DNA from: Flavobacteriales bacterium UBA6051
GTDB lineage: Bacteria; Bacteroidota; Bacteroidia; Flavobacteriales_D; Crocinitomicaceae
Assembly (NCBI GenBank): GCA_002427735.1
Contig: DIYP01000007.1
Coordinates: 775,397-839,396 of the forward strand
DNA length: 64,000 bases
Reading direction: 5' to 3'
Part shown: positions 26,178 to 35,152 of the stretch, piece after piece
Layout of the letters: each line of letters starts with the position of its first letter
Position numbering within the stretch: the first letter of the stretch is position 1
Translations under genes and position numbers: made by a program
The notes under the pieces: model-generated
Seen by the model: only the letters and a program-made list of their open reading frames with translations
What the model was told of the DNA's origin: nothing
Databases searched by the model: none

Positions 26178-27401
26178 ATGGAAAGAAGAGTTGTTATAAC
26201 AGGTGTCGGTCTTTATTCGTGCATTGGTAACGGAAAAGACGAGGTGCTTGACGCTCTTCGATCTGGTCGTAGTGGAATTATTTACGACGAACAGCGTAAG
26301 GAGTTTGGTTACCGCTCTTGTTTGACAGGAATGGTTGAAGATCCAAATCTTAAACCTTTTCTATCTCGTCGTGAACGGATTGGTATGCACCAACCGGCAA
26401 TGTATGCCTTCATGTCTACCAAAGAAGCATTGGAACAAGCAAAGCTCGATGTGGATTTCTTAGATAAAAATGAAACAGGAATCATCTTTGGAAACGATAG
26501 TACGGCAGGTGCAGTTATTAACACCATAGACAAAGTACGTGAACGAAAAGATACAACCCTAATCGGTAGTGGTGATATCTTTCAAAATATGAATTGTACG
26601 GTAAACATGAGTTTATCTACGATTTACAAATTAAAGGGAATTAATATTACATTGAGCGCAGCATGCGCCTCAGGATCACATTCTATTGGCATGGGCTACT
26701 TGATGATAAAACAAGGTTTGCAAGAACGAGTAGTTTGTGGAGGTGCGCAAGAGATTAACAAATATGCCATGTCGAGTTTCGACGGACTGGGCACATTCTC
26801 AATATTACAAGATGAGCCAACAAAAGCATCACGTCCATTTGACGCTGGACGCGATGGTCTTGTGCCTTCAGGGGGAGCGGCTACCATTATTATTGAGTCA
26901 TTGGAATCTGCTGAGCAAAGAGGTGCTGAAATTCTAGGAGAAGTAATTGGTTATGGCTTTTCATCAAATGGAGAGCATATTTCTAATCCGAATTTCGATG
27001 GTCAGTTCCGATCACTAAATATGGCTTTAAGTCAAGCTGGAATTCAATCGAACCAAATAGATTACGTCAATGCTCATGCTACTTCTACGCCTGTTGGAGA
27101 TTCAATGGAAGCGCAAGCAATTCACTCGGTATTAGGCGATCAGGTACCCGTTAGTTCTACAAAAAGTATGACTGGACATGAATGCTGGATGGCAGGTGCA
27201 AGCGAAGTGGCCTATTCTTTGTTAATGATGCAGAACAATTTCGTAGCGCCGAACATTAATTTTGAAACTCCTGATGAGGATTCTGCCAAGATTAATATTG
27301 TGCCCGAAATGATGGAGAAAAAAATTGACTGCTTCCTTTCCAATTCTTTTGGCTTTGGAGGCACAAATTCTTCATTAATTGTGAAAAAATTTGTAAAATA
27401 A
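26178..27401 (+). CDS. Beta-ketoacyl-ACP synthase (FabF-like, KS 1)
   Basis: 407 residues with a complete Cys-His-His set: 'SAACASGSHSIG', 'NAHATSTPVGDS' and 'STKSMTGHECWMAG'. Decarboxylative condensation of malonyl-ACP with the growing chain is expected. The third motif reads 'GHECWMAGASE' where FabF-like enzymes usually have 'GHTLGAAG', which sets this apart from the other three complete ketosynthases of the cluster and suggests its own substrate class. It is followed by an ACP gene. Confidence 0.92.
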   Translation: MERRVVITGVGLYSCIGNGKDEVLDALRSGRSGIIYDEQRKEFGYRSCLTGMVEDPNLKPFLSRRERIGMHQPAMYAFMSTKEALEQAKLDVDFLDKNETGIIFGNDSTAGAVINTIDKVRERKDTTLIGSGDIFQNMNCTVNMSLSTIYKLKGINITLSAACASGSHSIGMGYLMIKQGLQERVVCGGAQEINKYAMSSFDGLGTFSILQDEPTKASRPFDAGRDGLVPSGGAATIIIESLESAEQRGAEILGEVIGYGFSSNGEHISNPNFDGQFRSLNMALSQAGIQSNQIDYVNAHATSTPVGDSMEAQAIHSVLGDQVPVSSTKSMTGHECWMAGASEVAYSLLMMQNNFVAPNINFETPDEDSAKINIVPEMMEKKIDCFLSNSFGFGGTNSSLIVKKFVK

Positions 27402-27422
27402 CAGACTATTGCGACCCAACTT

Positions 27423-27674
27423 ATGAATAGAGAAGAAATCATATCAACAACAAAACGATTTTTGTCAGAGGAATTCGAGGTGGACGAAAACACAATTTTG
27501 CCAGACAACAACTTGCAAAAGACGCTTGATCTGGATAGTCTTGATTATGTTGACCTCGTAGTAGTAATTGAAGAAAACCTTGGTTTCAAGCCTACTGCTG
27601 ATGATTTTAAAGCGGTAGATACTTTCGACGATTTCTACAATCTTGTTGAACAAAAACTTGCCGAACTCGCTTAG
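27423..27674 (+). CDS. Acyl carrier protein 1
   Basis: 83 residues, acidic, four-helix ACP pattern. The attachment serine is in 'LDLDSLDYVDLVVVIEE'. Together with the downstream ACPs it presents three different carrier proteins to the same set of enzymes; this one has the DSL signature of fatty-acid-type ACPs. Lies 21 bases after KS 1. Confidence 0.93.
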   Translation: MNREEIISTTKRFLSEEFEVDENTILPDNNLQKTLDLDSLDYVDLVVVIEENLGFKPTADDFKAVDTFDDFYNLVEQKLAELA

Positions 27675-27682
27675 ATTAGGGC

Positions 27683-28552
27683 ATGGAAAAATGGGACGGA
27701 AAATCGAAGGGCTCCCTCTGGGGCTATAAGTTCTTCATTTTCTGCATTCGCATTTTTGGGCTAAACTTCGCCTATTTTTTCTGCTACATTGTTTCAGCTT
27801 ATTATGTGTGGTTTTCAAAAAAACAACGAGATGGTTTAATTCAATTCTACACTGTTGGATTAGGTCACTCCAAGAAAATCGCGAGAAAAATGACCTACAA
27901 AACGTTTTATTACTTCGGTCAGACGCTCATTGACAGAATAGCCATTCAATCAAGTAAACGCAAAGCATTTACGCACAGCTTTAACAATGAAAAGGTATTG
28001 CGTGAAATGCATGCAAATGAAAAAGGCGGTATTCTCATCTCAGGCCATCTTGGTAACTGGGAAAATGCAGGGAATCTTATTCACGAACGAATAACCAGCA
28101 CAATTAATATTGTGATGCTCGACGCTGAAGTGGAAAAAATAAAATCCTACGTTGAGAATCAAACGGGAGGAGCCAAATACAACCTCATCCCTATCAAAGA
28201 TGATATGTCACACCTTATTCTTATGCATCAAGCTCTGAAACGCAATGAATTAATTGCAATCCATGCGGACAGAGTAACCCAACAAGGAAAGAATATTGAG
28301 TTGGATTTTCTAGGTGGGAAAGCACAGTTTCCATTGGGACCATTCATAATGGCTCATAAATTCAAGGTTCCTATTACTTTTGTATATGCAGTGAAGGGTA
28401 GCAAATTTCACTACGACCTTTTTGCAACTGATCCAATTGAAGAATCGAGTTCTGAAGTGGAAATTGCAAAAAAGTATGTCAGCCACCTGGAAACAATGGT
28501 GCGAGAGTACCCAACACAATGGTTTAATTTCTACAATTACTATGTTAATTGA
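27683..28552 (+). CDS. LpxL/HtrB-like lipid acyltransferase
   Basis: 289 residues of the bacterial lipid A acyltransferase (HtrB) family: an N-terminal membrane helix and the catalytic 'GGILISGHLGNWENAGNL' (HX4E), later 'AIHADRVTQQGKNIELDFLGGKAQFPLGPF'. In aryl polyene and flexirubin clusters such an enzyme is thought to attach the chain to its acceptor, which here could be the dialkylresorcinol. Acts at the inner membrane. It overlaps the next gene by 11 bases. Confidence 0.86.
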   Translation: MEKWDGKSKGSLWGYKFFIFCIRIFGLNFAYFFCYIVSAYYVWFSKKQRDGLIQFYTVGLGHSKKIARKMTYKTFYYFGQTLIDRIAIQSSKRKAFTHSFNNEKVLREMHANEKGGILISGHLGNWENAGNLIHERITSTINIVMLDAEVEKIKSYVENQTGGAKYNLIPIKDDMSHLILMHQALKRNELIAIHADRVTQQGKNIELDFLGGKAQFPLGPFIMAHKFKVPITFVYAVKGSKFHYDLFATDPIEESSSEVEIAKKYVSHLETMVREYPTQWFNFYNYYVN

Positions 28553-28961
28553 TAAACAAAATATTACTCGATTTATTCCACAAAGATTTCCTTTTGTGAT
28601 GATCGATGAACTAGTTAAAGCAGATGAAAGCGGCTTTGAAAGCTCTTTTAAAATCGACGATGATAATCTTTTTCTGAATGAGGGAATTCTTTCTGAGTCT
28701 TCACTCGTCGAAAATATTGCACAAACATGTGCTGCGGGCTTTGGCTACGTCAATAGTTTGAAAGGAGAAGGTGAAGGTCAATTGGGCTTCATTGGCGCAG
28801 TTTCAAGACTTTCTGTTGAAAAACTGCCAGCAACAGGAGCAACGATTTCCACGAAAATTGAGGTCTTAAGTACTTTTGATGCGATTCATTTGATTCAAGG
28901 AACTGCGTCATCTGAAGGTGAAAAACTTGTTGAATGCCAAATGAAAATAGTCATCGCATGA
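28542..28961 (+). CDS. FabZ-like hotdog protein lacking the catalytic histidine (ApeP-like)
   Basis: 139 residues from ATG 28542, which overlaps the end of the acyltransferase gene. 'FIPQRFPFVMIDELV' matches the FabZ first strand, and 'SLVENIAQTCAAGFGYV' keeps the catalytic Glu helix. Where FabZ has 'NGHFPxxPxMPG' this protein has 'LNEGILSES', so the catalytic His is absent. It may be the partner half of a heterodimeric dehydratase whose other half is the protein at 34781, as described for ApeI/ApeP in aryl polyene systems. Ends in an ATGA overlap. Confidence 0.8.
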   Translation: MLIDKQNITRFIPQRFPFVMIDELVKADESGFESSFKIDDDNLFLNEGILSESSLVENIAQTCAAGFGYVNSLKGEGEGQLGFIGAVSRLSVEKLPATGATISTKIEVLSTFDAIHLIQGTASSEGEKLVECQMKIVIA

Positions 28962-29386
28962 AAGTTCTCGAAGCTTCTTTGGAGATTCCTGTTCGTTTCA
29001 GTGAAACGGATGCAATGGGTGTAGTTTGGCATGGGAATTATCTCAAATTTTTTGAGGATGCACGTGAGTATTTTGGAAACGTCTATGGTATCGAATACAT
29101 GGATGCATTCAATGCCGGATACTATACACCTATTGTGAAATCAAACATTAACCATAAAGCTTCCGTCTATTATGGACAAAAAGTAAGGGTTCGTGCAATT
29201 TTAGAACAACAACAAGCGTCAAAAATTGTATTTCAGTACGAAGTTCATATTGTTGAAACAGGAGAACTTGCGGCAGTTGGTAGCACTACTCAAGTTTTTT
29301 TAGGCATAGAAAACAAATTACTTGAGCTTGTCAAACCTGATTTTTTCGCTAGCTGGGAAGAAAAACAAAATTGGAAGGAATTGTGA
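28958..29386 (+). CDS. Hotdog acyl-CoA/ACP thioesterase (4-HBT family)
   Basis: 142 residues from ATG 28958, which overlaps the previous stop (ATGA); the frame also allows an ATG at 28934. 'RFSETDAMGVVWHGNYLKFFEDAREYF' is the 4-hydroxybenzoyl-CoA thioesterase motif with catalytic Asp. Could release or edit acyl-ACP intermediates. The next gene starts at GTG inside its stop region. Confidence 0.9.
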   Translation: MKVLEASLEIPVRFSETDAMGVVWHGNYLKFFEDAREYFGNVYGIEYMDAFNAGYYTPIVKSNINHKASVYYGQKVRVRAILEQQQASKIVFQYEVHIVETGELAAVGSTTQVFLGIENKLLELVKPDFFASWEEKQNWKEL

Positions 29387-30465
29387 GTAGATTTTTCTTG
29401 TCATATGGAGCAATGGTAACGCCAATAGGTGATACTCCCCAAGAGAACTTCGAAGCCATGAAGTCGGGAAAATCGGGTGTGAGCAAAATCGCAGGTTCGG
29501 GATTCAATGATGAAGATTGGCCACTGAGCAAAATAAAACACCTTGAAGAAGAAAACAGGTATCAAGCATTGCTAAAAAGAACATGTTCTCAGCTATTAAA
29601 AGCATATGGACAAGAACTTTTCCAGTCTGAGAAGACACTGATCATTATAAGCTCAACAAAGGCAGACATTGATTCATTTCCGGAAGATACTTTTTCCTCT
29701 ACGCGATCAATTATTAATGAGCTCCTCACTCCTGTGAATACCCCCGTGATTATCTCGAATGCGTGTATTTCAGGCGTTCTGGCCATTAACACAGCTGTTG
29801 ACTATCTGAACGACGAAAAATACACCAATGTTATTGCCATTGGGATCGATGCGCTATCTGATTTTATTGTTTATGGCTTCCAATCGCTATTTGCGCTAAG
29901 TGATGCTCCTAGCAGACCGTTTGATAAAAATCGAAAAGGTATTTCCATCGGTGAAGCAGGCGGAGCAATTATGGTAAGTAAAGAACGACCCTCTGAAATG
30001 TTTAGTGTTGAATATTTGGGAGGTTCCTCTTCCAATGATGCTAATCATATTTCCGGTCCATCAAGAACAGGTGAAGGACTCTTCCGTTCCATTAACCTAT
30101 CGGCAGAAAGAGCTGGAATAAACTTGAAAGAACTTGATTTTATATCTGCCCATGGAACCGGCACGTTATACAACGATGAGATGGAGAGTATTGCCTTTGA
30201 TCGTCTCGGCCTGAATAAAATTCCACTGAACAGTTTGAAAGGATACTTTGGTCATACACTCGGAGCTGCTGGCATCATAGAATTATTGGCGACAATGCTC
30301 ATGATGGAACACAAATTACTCCTGAAAAGCCCTGGATTTGAGGAACAAGGAACGAGTTGCAACATTAACGTACTAAAAGAAAATACGGAGTCAGAAGCTC
30401 AATTAGTATTAAAAACAGCCTCTGGTTTTGGAGGTGGAAACGCTTCAATCATTTTACGTAAATAG
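29383..30465 (+). CDS. Beta-ketoacyl-ACP synthase (KS 2)
   Basis: 360 residues from GTG 29383 in a GTGA overlap; an in-frame TTG at 29371 is less likely. Catalytic residues are in 'ISNACISGVLAIN' (Cys), 'SAHGTGTLYNDE' (His) and 'KGYFGHTLGAAG' (His). Shorter than the other FabF-like proteins by some 30-45 residues, mostly in the N-terminal half. Followed two bases later by a truncated ketosynthase-like gene. Confidence 0.88.
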   Translation: MSRFFLSYGAMVTPIGDTPQENFEAMKSGKSGVSKIAGSGFNDEDWPLSKIKHLEEENRYQALLKRTCSQLLKAYGQELFQSEKTLIIISSTKADIDSFPEDTFSSTRSIINELLTPVNTPVIISNACISGVLAINTAVDYLNDEKYTNVIAIGIDALSDFIVYGFQSLFALSDAPSRPFDKNRKGISIGEAGGAIMVSKERPSEMFSVEYLGGSSSNDANHISGPSRTGEGLFRSINLSAERAGINLKELDFISAHGTGTLYNDEMESIAFDRLGLNKIPLNSLKGYFGHTLGAAGIIELLATMLMMEHKLLLKSPGFEEQGTSCNINVLKENTESEAQLVLKTASGFGGGNASIILRK

Positions 30466-30467
30466 GC

Positions 30468-31052
30468 ATGAGAATTCTAGGGACTTGTAAAATAGCGGAA
30501 AGTGGTGTTTTTGTAAATGGCTTGGCAAGACAATTTGAAGTCAATGAAGATTGGAAAAAAGACTTGTACGCATCATTAAATATAGAGTATCCGAAATTCT
30601 ACAAAATGGATGCACTTGCGAAAATGGCTTTTTTGGGTGTTGAGTTATTAGAATCTAGTTGCAATTTTGATGATTATAGTGAAAATGAAATTGCGCTAAT
30701 TTTTGCAAACCGCTATTCAAGCTATGATACTGATCAACGCTTTATAGAGAGTTATACCGAAAAGGGAAGTCCCGGCCCTTCTCTGTTTGTGTACACCCTG
30801 CCCAATATTCTTACGGGAGAGTTGGCTATTCGAAAGAAATGGTATGGCGAGAACATTTTTTTCATCAATGAAAAATTTGACGCTCAGTTTTTTATAGATC
30901 AAATTAACTTTTACTTTCGTAAAGGTTCTAAAGCTTGCCTTTGTGGATGGGTTGACTCGGCTAATAATCAGGAAGAATGTTTTTTGTTTTTGGTTGAGAA
31001 TTCCATAGATGAAATTAGCATAGAAGAATTAATCAAATCGTATAAACAATAG
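30468..31052 (+). CDS. Truncated beta-ketoacyl synthase-like protein
   Basis: 194 residues. 'SPGPSLFVYTLPNILTGELAIRKKWYGEN' resembles the inner half of ketosynthases around the active-site entry ('P..F..TLPN...GEIAI'), but no Cys-His-His set is present and the length is about half of a normal KS. Not an obvious pseudogene, since the frame is intact, starts cleanly and stops five bases before the ACP gene. Such small thiolase-like proteins are found in Bacteroidota polyene clusters; role unknown, possibly a structural partner of KS 2. Confidence 0.7.
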   Translation: MRILGTCKIAESGVFVNGLARQFEVNEDWKKDLYASLNIEYPKFYKMDALAKMAFLGVELLESSCNFDDYSENEIALIFANRYSSYDTDQRFIESYTEKGSPGPSLFVYTLPNILTGELAIRKKWYGENIFFINEKFDAQFFIDQINFYFRKGSKACLCGWVDSANNQEECFLFLVENSIDEISIEELIKSYKQ

Positions 31053-31056
31053 GACA

Positions 31057-31308
31057 ATGAGTGACCTAAAAGAAACACTTAAAGAACAAATTATCGAGCA
31101 GTTAAACCTTGAAGATTTAACACCGGCTGATATCCAAAATGAAGCACCATTATTTGGAGAAGGTTTGGGCCTTGACTCGATTGACGCACTTGAATTCATT
31201 GTACTTCTTGAACAGAATTATAATATCAAGATCAGCGACCCTAGTGAGGGTAAAGAAATTTTTCAGTCAGTAGATTCATTGGCTGCTTACATTGAGAAGC
31301 ATCAGTAG
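31057..31308 (+). CDS. Acyl carrier protein 2
   Basis: 83 residues with 'GLGLDSIDALEFIVLLEQ', attachment Ser in DSI. The sequence 'IKISDPSEGKEIFQSVDSLAAYIEKHQ' is close to that of ACP 3 at 42498, and both are followed by a KS and a CLF-like gene, so they look like copies of one ACP-KS-CLF module. Confidence 0.93.
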   Translation: MSDLKETLKEQIIEQLNLEDLTPADIQNEAPLFGEGLGLDSIDALEFIVLLEQNYNIKISDPSEGKEIFQSVDSLAAYIEKHQ

Positions 31309-31311
31309 TAT

Positions 31312-32487
31312 ATGAATATTCATATCACAGGATATGGTCTGATTACGTCTATCGGTCTTAATACAGAGGAGAATGTTGCTTCATTGCGTTCTCTGCGAAC
31401 AGGCATTGCAAAAGGACGTTTAGATAATACAAAGGCGTACAACGTTGGAGAAATACATTTAACCAATGCTGAACTGAAAGAGCAATTCAAATTACAAACG
31501 GATGGCTCGCGAACGGCCTTACTTGGAATGGCTGCAGCAAAACAAGCTTTTGAAGGACATGTACTGTCAGATCAAATTAGAACTGGACTCATTTCCGGCA
31601 CGTCTGTTGGAGGTATGGATGTCAGTGAGATTGAATACAAAAACTATCTCAATGAATCCAATCATAATCCCGATAATTACAAACATCATTCAAGCGGAAC
31701 AAGTTCTGAGCAAATAGCACAAGAACTTGGGATTTCGGATTTTGTCAATACGATCTCAACCGCATGTTCTTCAGCAGCAAATGCTATTATGATGGGCGCT
31801 AGAATGATCAAAAGTGGCACATTGGATCGAGTTGTAGTTGGTGGCACAGATAGCCTTACGTCCTTTACTATATCAGGGTTTAAATCACTTATGATTTTCG
31901 ACGATCAATGGTGTAGACCATTCGACGATACACGTAAGGGACTCAACCTTGGTGAAGGAGCAGGGTTTATCGTATTGGAGTCAGACAAATCATTGGAAAA
32001 AACAGGCAAAAAACCGTTAGCAAGGCTGACTGGTTGGAGCAATGCATCAGACGCATTTCACCAAACAGCATCGTCTCCCGATGGACACGGTGCAAGGCTT
32101 TCAATGAATGAAGCTCTTCGTATTTCAGAGCTCCAACCTGGCGATATTGATTATATCAATGCACACGGAACGGCTACACCCAATAATGACCTTTCTGAGT
32201 CACAGGCCTTTCAAGGCATTTTTGGAACAGCAATCCCACCATTTAGTTCAACGAAAGCCTATACAGGACATACTTTAGCCGCTTCTGGGGGAATTGAAGC
32301 CGTTTTTGCAATTCTTGCTATAAGAAATGGTTACCTCTACCCTAACCTTAATTTCAAAACACCGATTGCAGAAACTGGACTTACACCGCAACTCGATTTT
32401 GAAGAAGGAAAAAATATACAGCATGTTCTCTCGAATTCTTTTGGATTCGGTGGAAATAACTCAACAATAATCATTAGCGCCGTATAG
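31312..32487 (+). CDS. Beta-ketoacyl-ACP synthase (KS 3)
   Basis: 391 residues with Cys in 'ISTACSSAANAIM', His in 'NAHGTATPNNDLSE' and 'TKAYTGHTLAASGG'. Very similar in layout to KS 4 at 42775. The following gene encodes its probable chain-length-factor-like partner two bases downstream. The pair should make the KS-CLF heterodimer that extends the polyene. Confidence 0.93.
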   Translation: MNIHITGYGLITSIGLNTEENVASLRSLRTGIAKGRLDNTKAYNVGEIHLTNAELKEQFKLQTDGSRTALLGMAAAKQAFEGHVLSDQIRTGLISGTSVGGMDVSEIEYKNYLNESNHNPDNYKHHSSGTSSEQIAQELGISDFVNTISTACSSAANAIMMGARMIKSGTLDRVVVGGTDSLTSFTISGFKSLMIFDDQWCRPFDDTRKGLNLGEGAGFIVLESDKSLEKTGKKPLARLTGWSNASDAFHQTASSPDGHGARLSMNEALRISELQPGDIDYINAHGTATPNNDLSESQAFQGIFGTAIPPFSSTKAYTGHTLAASGGIEAVFAILAIRNGYLYPNLNFKTPIAETGLTPQLDFEEGKNIQHVLSNSFGFGGNNSTIIISAV

Positions 32488-32489
32488 GT

Positions 32490-33407
32490 ATGTATTATAT
32501 TCATTCCATAGCCTCTATCTCGCATCAGGATTCTTTCAATGTTTCCAATGTGTGCTCAAAACTTGAAAAGCTCGGTCAGGAAAGTGAAGTGATCGCTCCT
32601 AATTATAAGGAATATGTTCCTCCTGCTTCTCTTCGCAGATTAAGCCCGGTTCTACGGATGGGATTAACGGCATCCATCGAATGTCAAAACAATACAGAAA
32701 AAGAATTTGATGCCATCTCTGTTGGAACGGCATTAGGTTGTTTACGTGATACAGAGAAGTTTTTGGTGACTTTCCATACAGCGACTAGTGATTTTCTTTC
32801 TCCTACAGCGTTTATTCAATCAACGCATAATACAATTGGTGGACAAATCTCGCTTGGATTGAAGAATCACGCGTATAATATGACGCATACGCAGAATAAC
32901 GTATCATTCGAAGTGGCATTAATGGACGCTCTCATGTGCATTGATGAAGGAAAGAAGCAGGTTCTTGTTGGATCAGCAGATGAACAAATTCCGTTTCTTG
33001 AATTAATGCAGCCAAATCTAATTCCTGATAATTATCCGCTTACTTCGGGAGCATCGTTTTTTGTTATATCACCAGAAGCAAGTTCTGCGAGCGTTTGTGT
33101 TCAAGCAGTTGCCGTGCGTTTCAATCCAACTGATAAAACAGGGGAAATTGAACAGTTTCTAGCTAATCAGCAACTAACACTGAACGATATTGAATTGGCA
33201 TTATATGCGGATCAATTACCTGTGGAAACAAACGAAAAAACTGAAACATTGAACTTCTTGGAGTACAGTGGTCTGCATTACAGTGCCTCTGCTTTTGCAA
33301 TGCATATTGCTCATGATTCACTCAAACACTCTGACAAGCGATATGCGTTGATCATCAATGATATGTGTTCCGATAAGCTAGGAATCACGCTGCTTTCCAA
33401 ACAATGA
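32490..33407 (+). CDS. Chain-length-factor-like ketosynthase partner 1
   Basis: 305 residues of the short 'Ketoacyl-synt_2' type: 'SPVLRMGLTASIEC', 'SVGTALGCLRDTEKFL', 'SPTAFIQSTHNTIGGQISLGL'. In the place of the active-site Cys it has 'THTQNNVSFEVAL', so it cannot condense. Forms a gene pair with KS 3. Overlaps the deacetylase gene by four bases (ATGA). Confidence 0.86.
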   Translation: MYYIHSIASISHQDSFNVSNVCSKLEKLGQESEVIAPNYKEYVPPASLRRLSPVLRMGLTASIECQNNTEKEFDAISVGTALGCLRDTEKFLVTFHTATSDFLSPTAFIQSTHNTIGGQISLGLKNHAYNMTHTQNNVSFEVALMDALMCIDEGKKQVLVGSADEQIPFLELMQPNLIPDNYPLTSGASFFVISPEASSASVCVQAVAVRFNPTDKTGEIEQFLANQQLTLNDIELALYADQLPVETNEKTETLNFLEYSGLHYSASAFAMHIAHDSLKHSDKRYALIINDMCSDKLGITLLSKQ

Positions 33408-34165
33408 AACACAGGATAAATACGCTTATCCTTGCAGTTGCCATTGCTAGCATTTCATGGTTTCTATGGGATAGTTGGCTTTTCATTCCATCTCTCATCA
33501 TTGTATTGCTGATATATACAGTACTTCTTACTCTTGGCGTACTTTTTATGCAATACAATTATTTTTTAAAGTCGACCACTCGACTTAACGCAAATACTTG
33601 TCTAATTAGTTTCGACGATGGCCCAGACCCAACGAATACTCCCAAAATCCTGGAAGTATTAGCAAAACATGATATAAAAGCTGTCTTCTTTACGATTGGC
33701 CGCAAAGTCGAAGAACAACCGGAAATCGCCAAACAAATCATTCAGGAAGGTCATTTAATTGGAAATCACTCTTATGAGCATAACAACTTTATGTCACTCT
33801 TCACCCGAAAGAAACTAAGAGATGATATTGGTAAAGCGCAATTGACGCTGAAAAACGTTACAGGAATTGACACTCCTTACTTTCGACCACCAATTGGTTA
33901 TACAAATCCCAGATATGCCAGTGTACTTGGCGAGCTGAAAATGAAATGTGTTGGTTGGACATTAAGAAGTTACGACACAGTCATTAAAGATGCTGAAAAG
34001 CTCAAGAAAAGACTGAACACACTCATTAAGCCTGGAAATATCATATTGCTTCATGATAATTTAGATATTACCGCAGCCGTGCTAGATGACTTTATCCAGC
34101 AGGCTAAAGCGAATGGTATTATATTTGCTTCATCCGCTGATATTAAAAAAATACTAGATGCGTAA
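33404..34165 (+). CDS. NodB-type polysaccharide deacetylase family protein
   Basis: 253 residues with two N-terminal membrane helices and the deacetylase domain: 'ISFDDGPDPTNTPKIL' (catalytic Asp and metal Asp), 'GNHSYEHNNF' (metal His residues), 'FRPPIGYTNP' and 'LLHDNLD'. Metal-dependent carbohydrate esterase family 4. Its presence between KS-CLF and LolA genes is unusual for a polysaccharide enzyme; it may remove an acyl or protecting group, or act on the envelope. It overlaps the LolA gene by eight bases. Confidence 0.9.
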   Translation: MKHRINTLILAVAIASISWFLWDSWLFIPSLIIVLLIYTVLLTLGVLFMQYNYFLKSTTRLNANTCLISFDDGPDPTNTPKILEVLAKHDIKAVFFTIGRKVEEQPEIAKQIIQEGHLIGNHSYEHNNFMSLFTRKKLRDDIGKAQLTLKNVTGIDTPYFRPPIGYTNPRYASVLGELKMKCVGWTLRSYDTVIKDAEKLKKRLNTLIKPGNIILLHDNLDITAAVLDDFIQQAKANGIIFASSADIKKILDA

Positions 34166-34781
34166 TTTCATTAGTATACTGTTTATATGCGTTGCATTCG
34201 GTGCGTCGGCTCAGTCATTCACAAAAGTGGAAAACAAAAATGCTGTAAAAAACAAAATCAATTCGAAAGCCAAGAGCACCAGTTCAATTGCTGCAAATTT
34301 CAAAGAAGTTCTTTATTCGAGCATGTTCAATATGCCGAAAAAGGGCAGTGGTATTTTAAGGTTCAAGAAAGATGACAAAATACGTTGGGAACATAAAACT
34401 CCGAAAAAAGAAATTGTTTTAATCAGTGGATCAAAGGTCCGTCTGTATCAAGATGGAAAAGAAGTCAAAAGTGTGACATCTAATCAAGTAGTAAAAAGAG
34501 TGCAATCGCTTATGGTACAACTTTTCAATGGCGATTTCTTAAACGAAAAAGAGTTCACCGTAGGCTATTATCAAAACACAAATACGTATAAATTGTATTT
34601 AAAACCGAAGAATGCACGTTTAGCGCGGTATATTAAAACGATTGAGATGTATTTCGGTAAAAAAACACTTACTTTGGACAAAATGGTGATGGTCGAAAAG
34701 AACTCAGATAAAGTGGTCTATTCTTTCTCTTCCGTCAAGTTAAATGGTCAAATACCAGATTCCAACTTTACACAATTCTGA
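34158..34781 (+). CDS. LolA-like outer-membrane lipoprotein carrier protein
   Basis: 207 residues. Signal peptide 'MRNFISILFICVAFGASAQ', then LolA-like 'STSSIAANFKEVLYSSMFNMPKKGSGILRFKKDDKIRWEHKTPKKEIVLISGSKVRLYQDGKEV'. A periplasmic carrier of hydrophobic cargo; in aryl polyene clusters a LolA homologue is part of the presumed route of the pigment lipid to the outer membrane. Stop overlaps the dehydratase start by one base. Confidence 0.9.
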   Translation: MRNFISILFICVAFGASAQSFTKVENKNAVKNKINSKAKSTSSIAANFKEVLYSSMFNMPKKGSGILRFKKDDKIRWEHKTPKKEIVLISGSKVRLYQDGKEVKSVTSNQVVKRVQSLMVQLFNGDFLNEKEFTVGYYQNTNTYKLYLKPKNARLARYIKTIEMYFGKKTLTLDKMVMVEKNSDKVVYSFSSVKLNGQIPDSNFTQF

Positions 34782-35152
34782 TGCTTTTTAAAGATAATTT
34801 TTATACAATAACTGCCCATTCACCTTCTGAATCTGGACACTCTTTTGGTATTGAACTCAATGCTGCACACTCCATCTTTGAAGGCCATTTCCCCAACAAT
34901 CCAGTAACTCCAGGAGTTGTACAAATGGAAATTGTAAAAGAACTTTTGTGTGAAGCAACAGGTCGAAATCTAGCGTTAAAGAAAATGGGGAACTGTAAGT
35001 TCCTAGCTATTCTTAACCCTGCTACAGATGCTGGTGTAAATATTGATCTTAAGATTACTGAAGGTGAGGACAATGAAATTAAAGCTTCAGCAGTCATTAA
35101 GAATGACAATGCCGTTTACTTAAAAATGAGTGCTAGTTATTTCCCTCAGTAG
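34781..35152 (+). CDS. 3-hydroxyacyl-ACP dehydratase (ApeI-like hotdog)
   Basis: 123 residues with 'HSIFEGHFPNNPVTPGVVQMEIVKELL', containing both catalytic His (GHFP) and Glu (QME) of FabA/FabZ-type dehydratases. Likely the active half of the dehydratase, with the His-lacking protein at 28542 as the other. Last gene of the 15-gene unit; its final 20 bases overlap the convergent glycosyltransferase gene. Confidence 0.9.
   Translation: MLFKDNFYTITAHSPSESGHSFGIELNAAHSIFEGHFPNNPVTPGVVQMEIVKELLCEATGRNLALKKMGNCKFLAILNPATDAGVNIDLKITEGEDNEIKASAVIKNDNAVYLKMSASYFPQ

Noticed and set aside
30468..31052. Half-length KS gene as a pseudogene of KS 2
   Set aside because: The frame is intact, begins and ends at clean operon junctions, and differs from the neighbouring KS in sequence.
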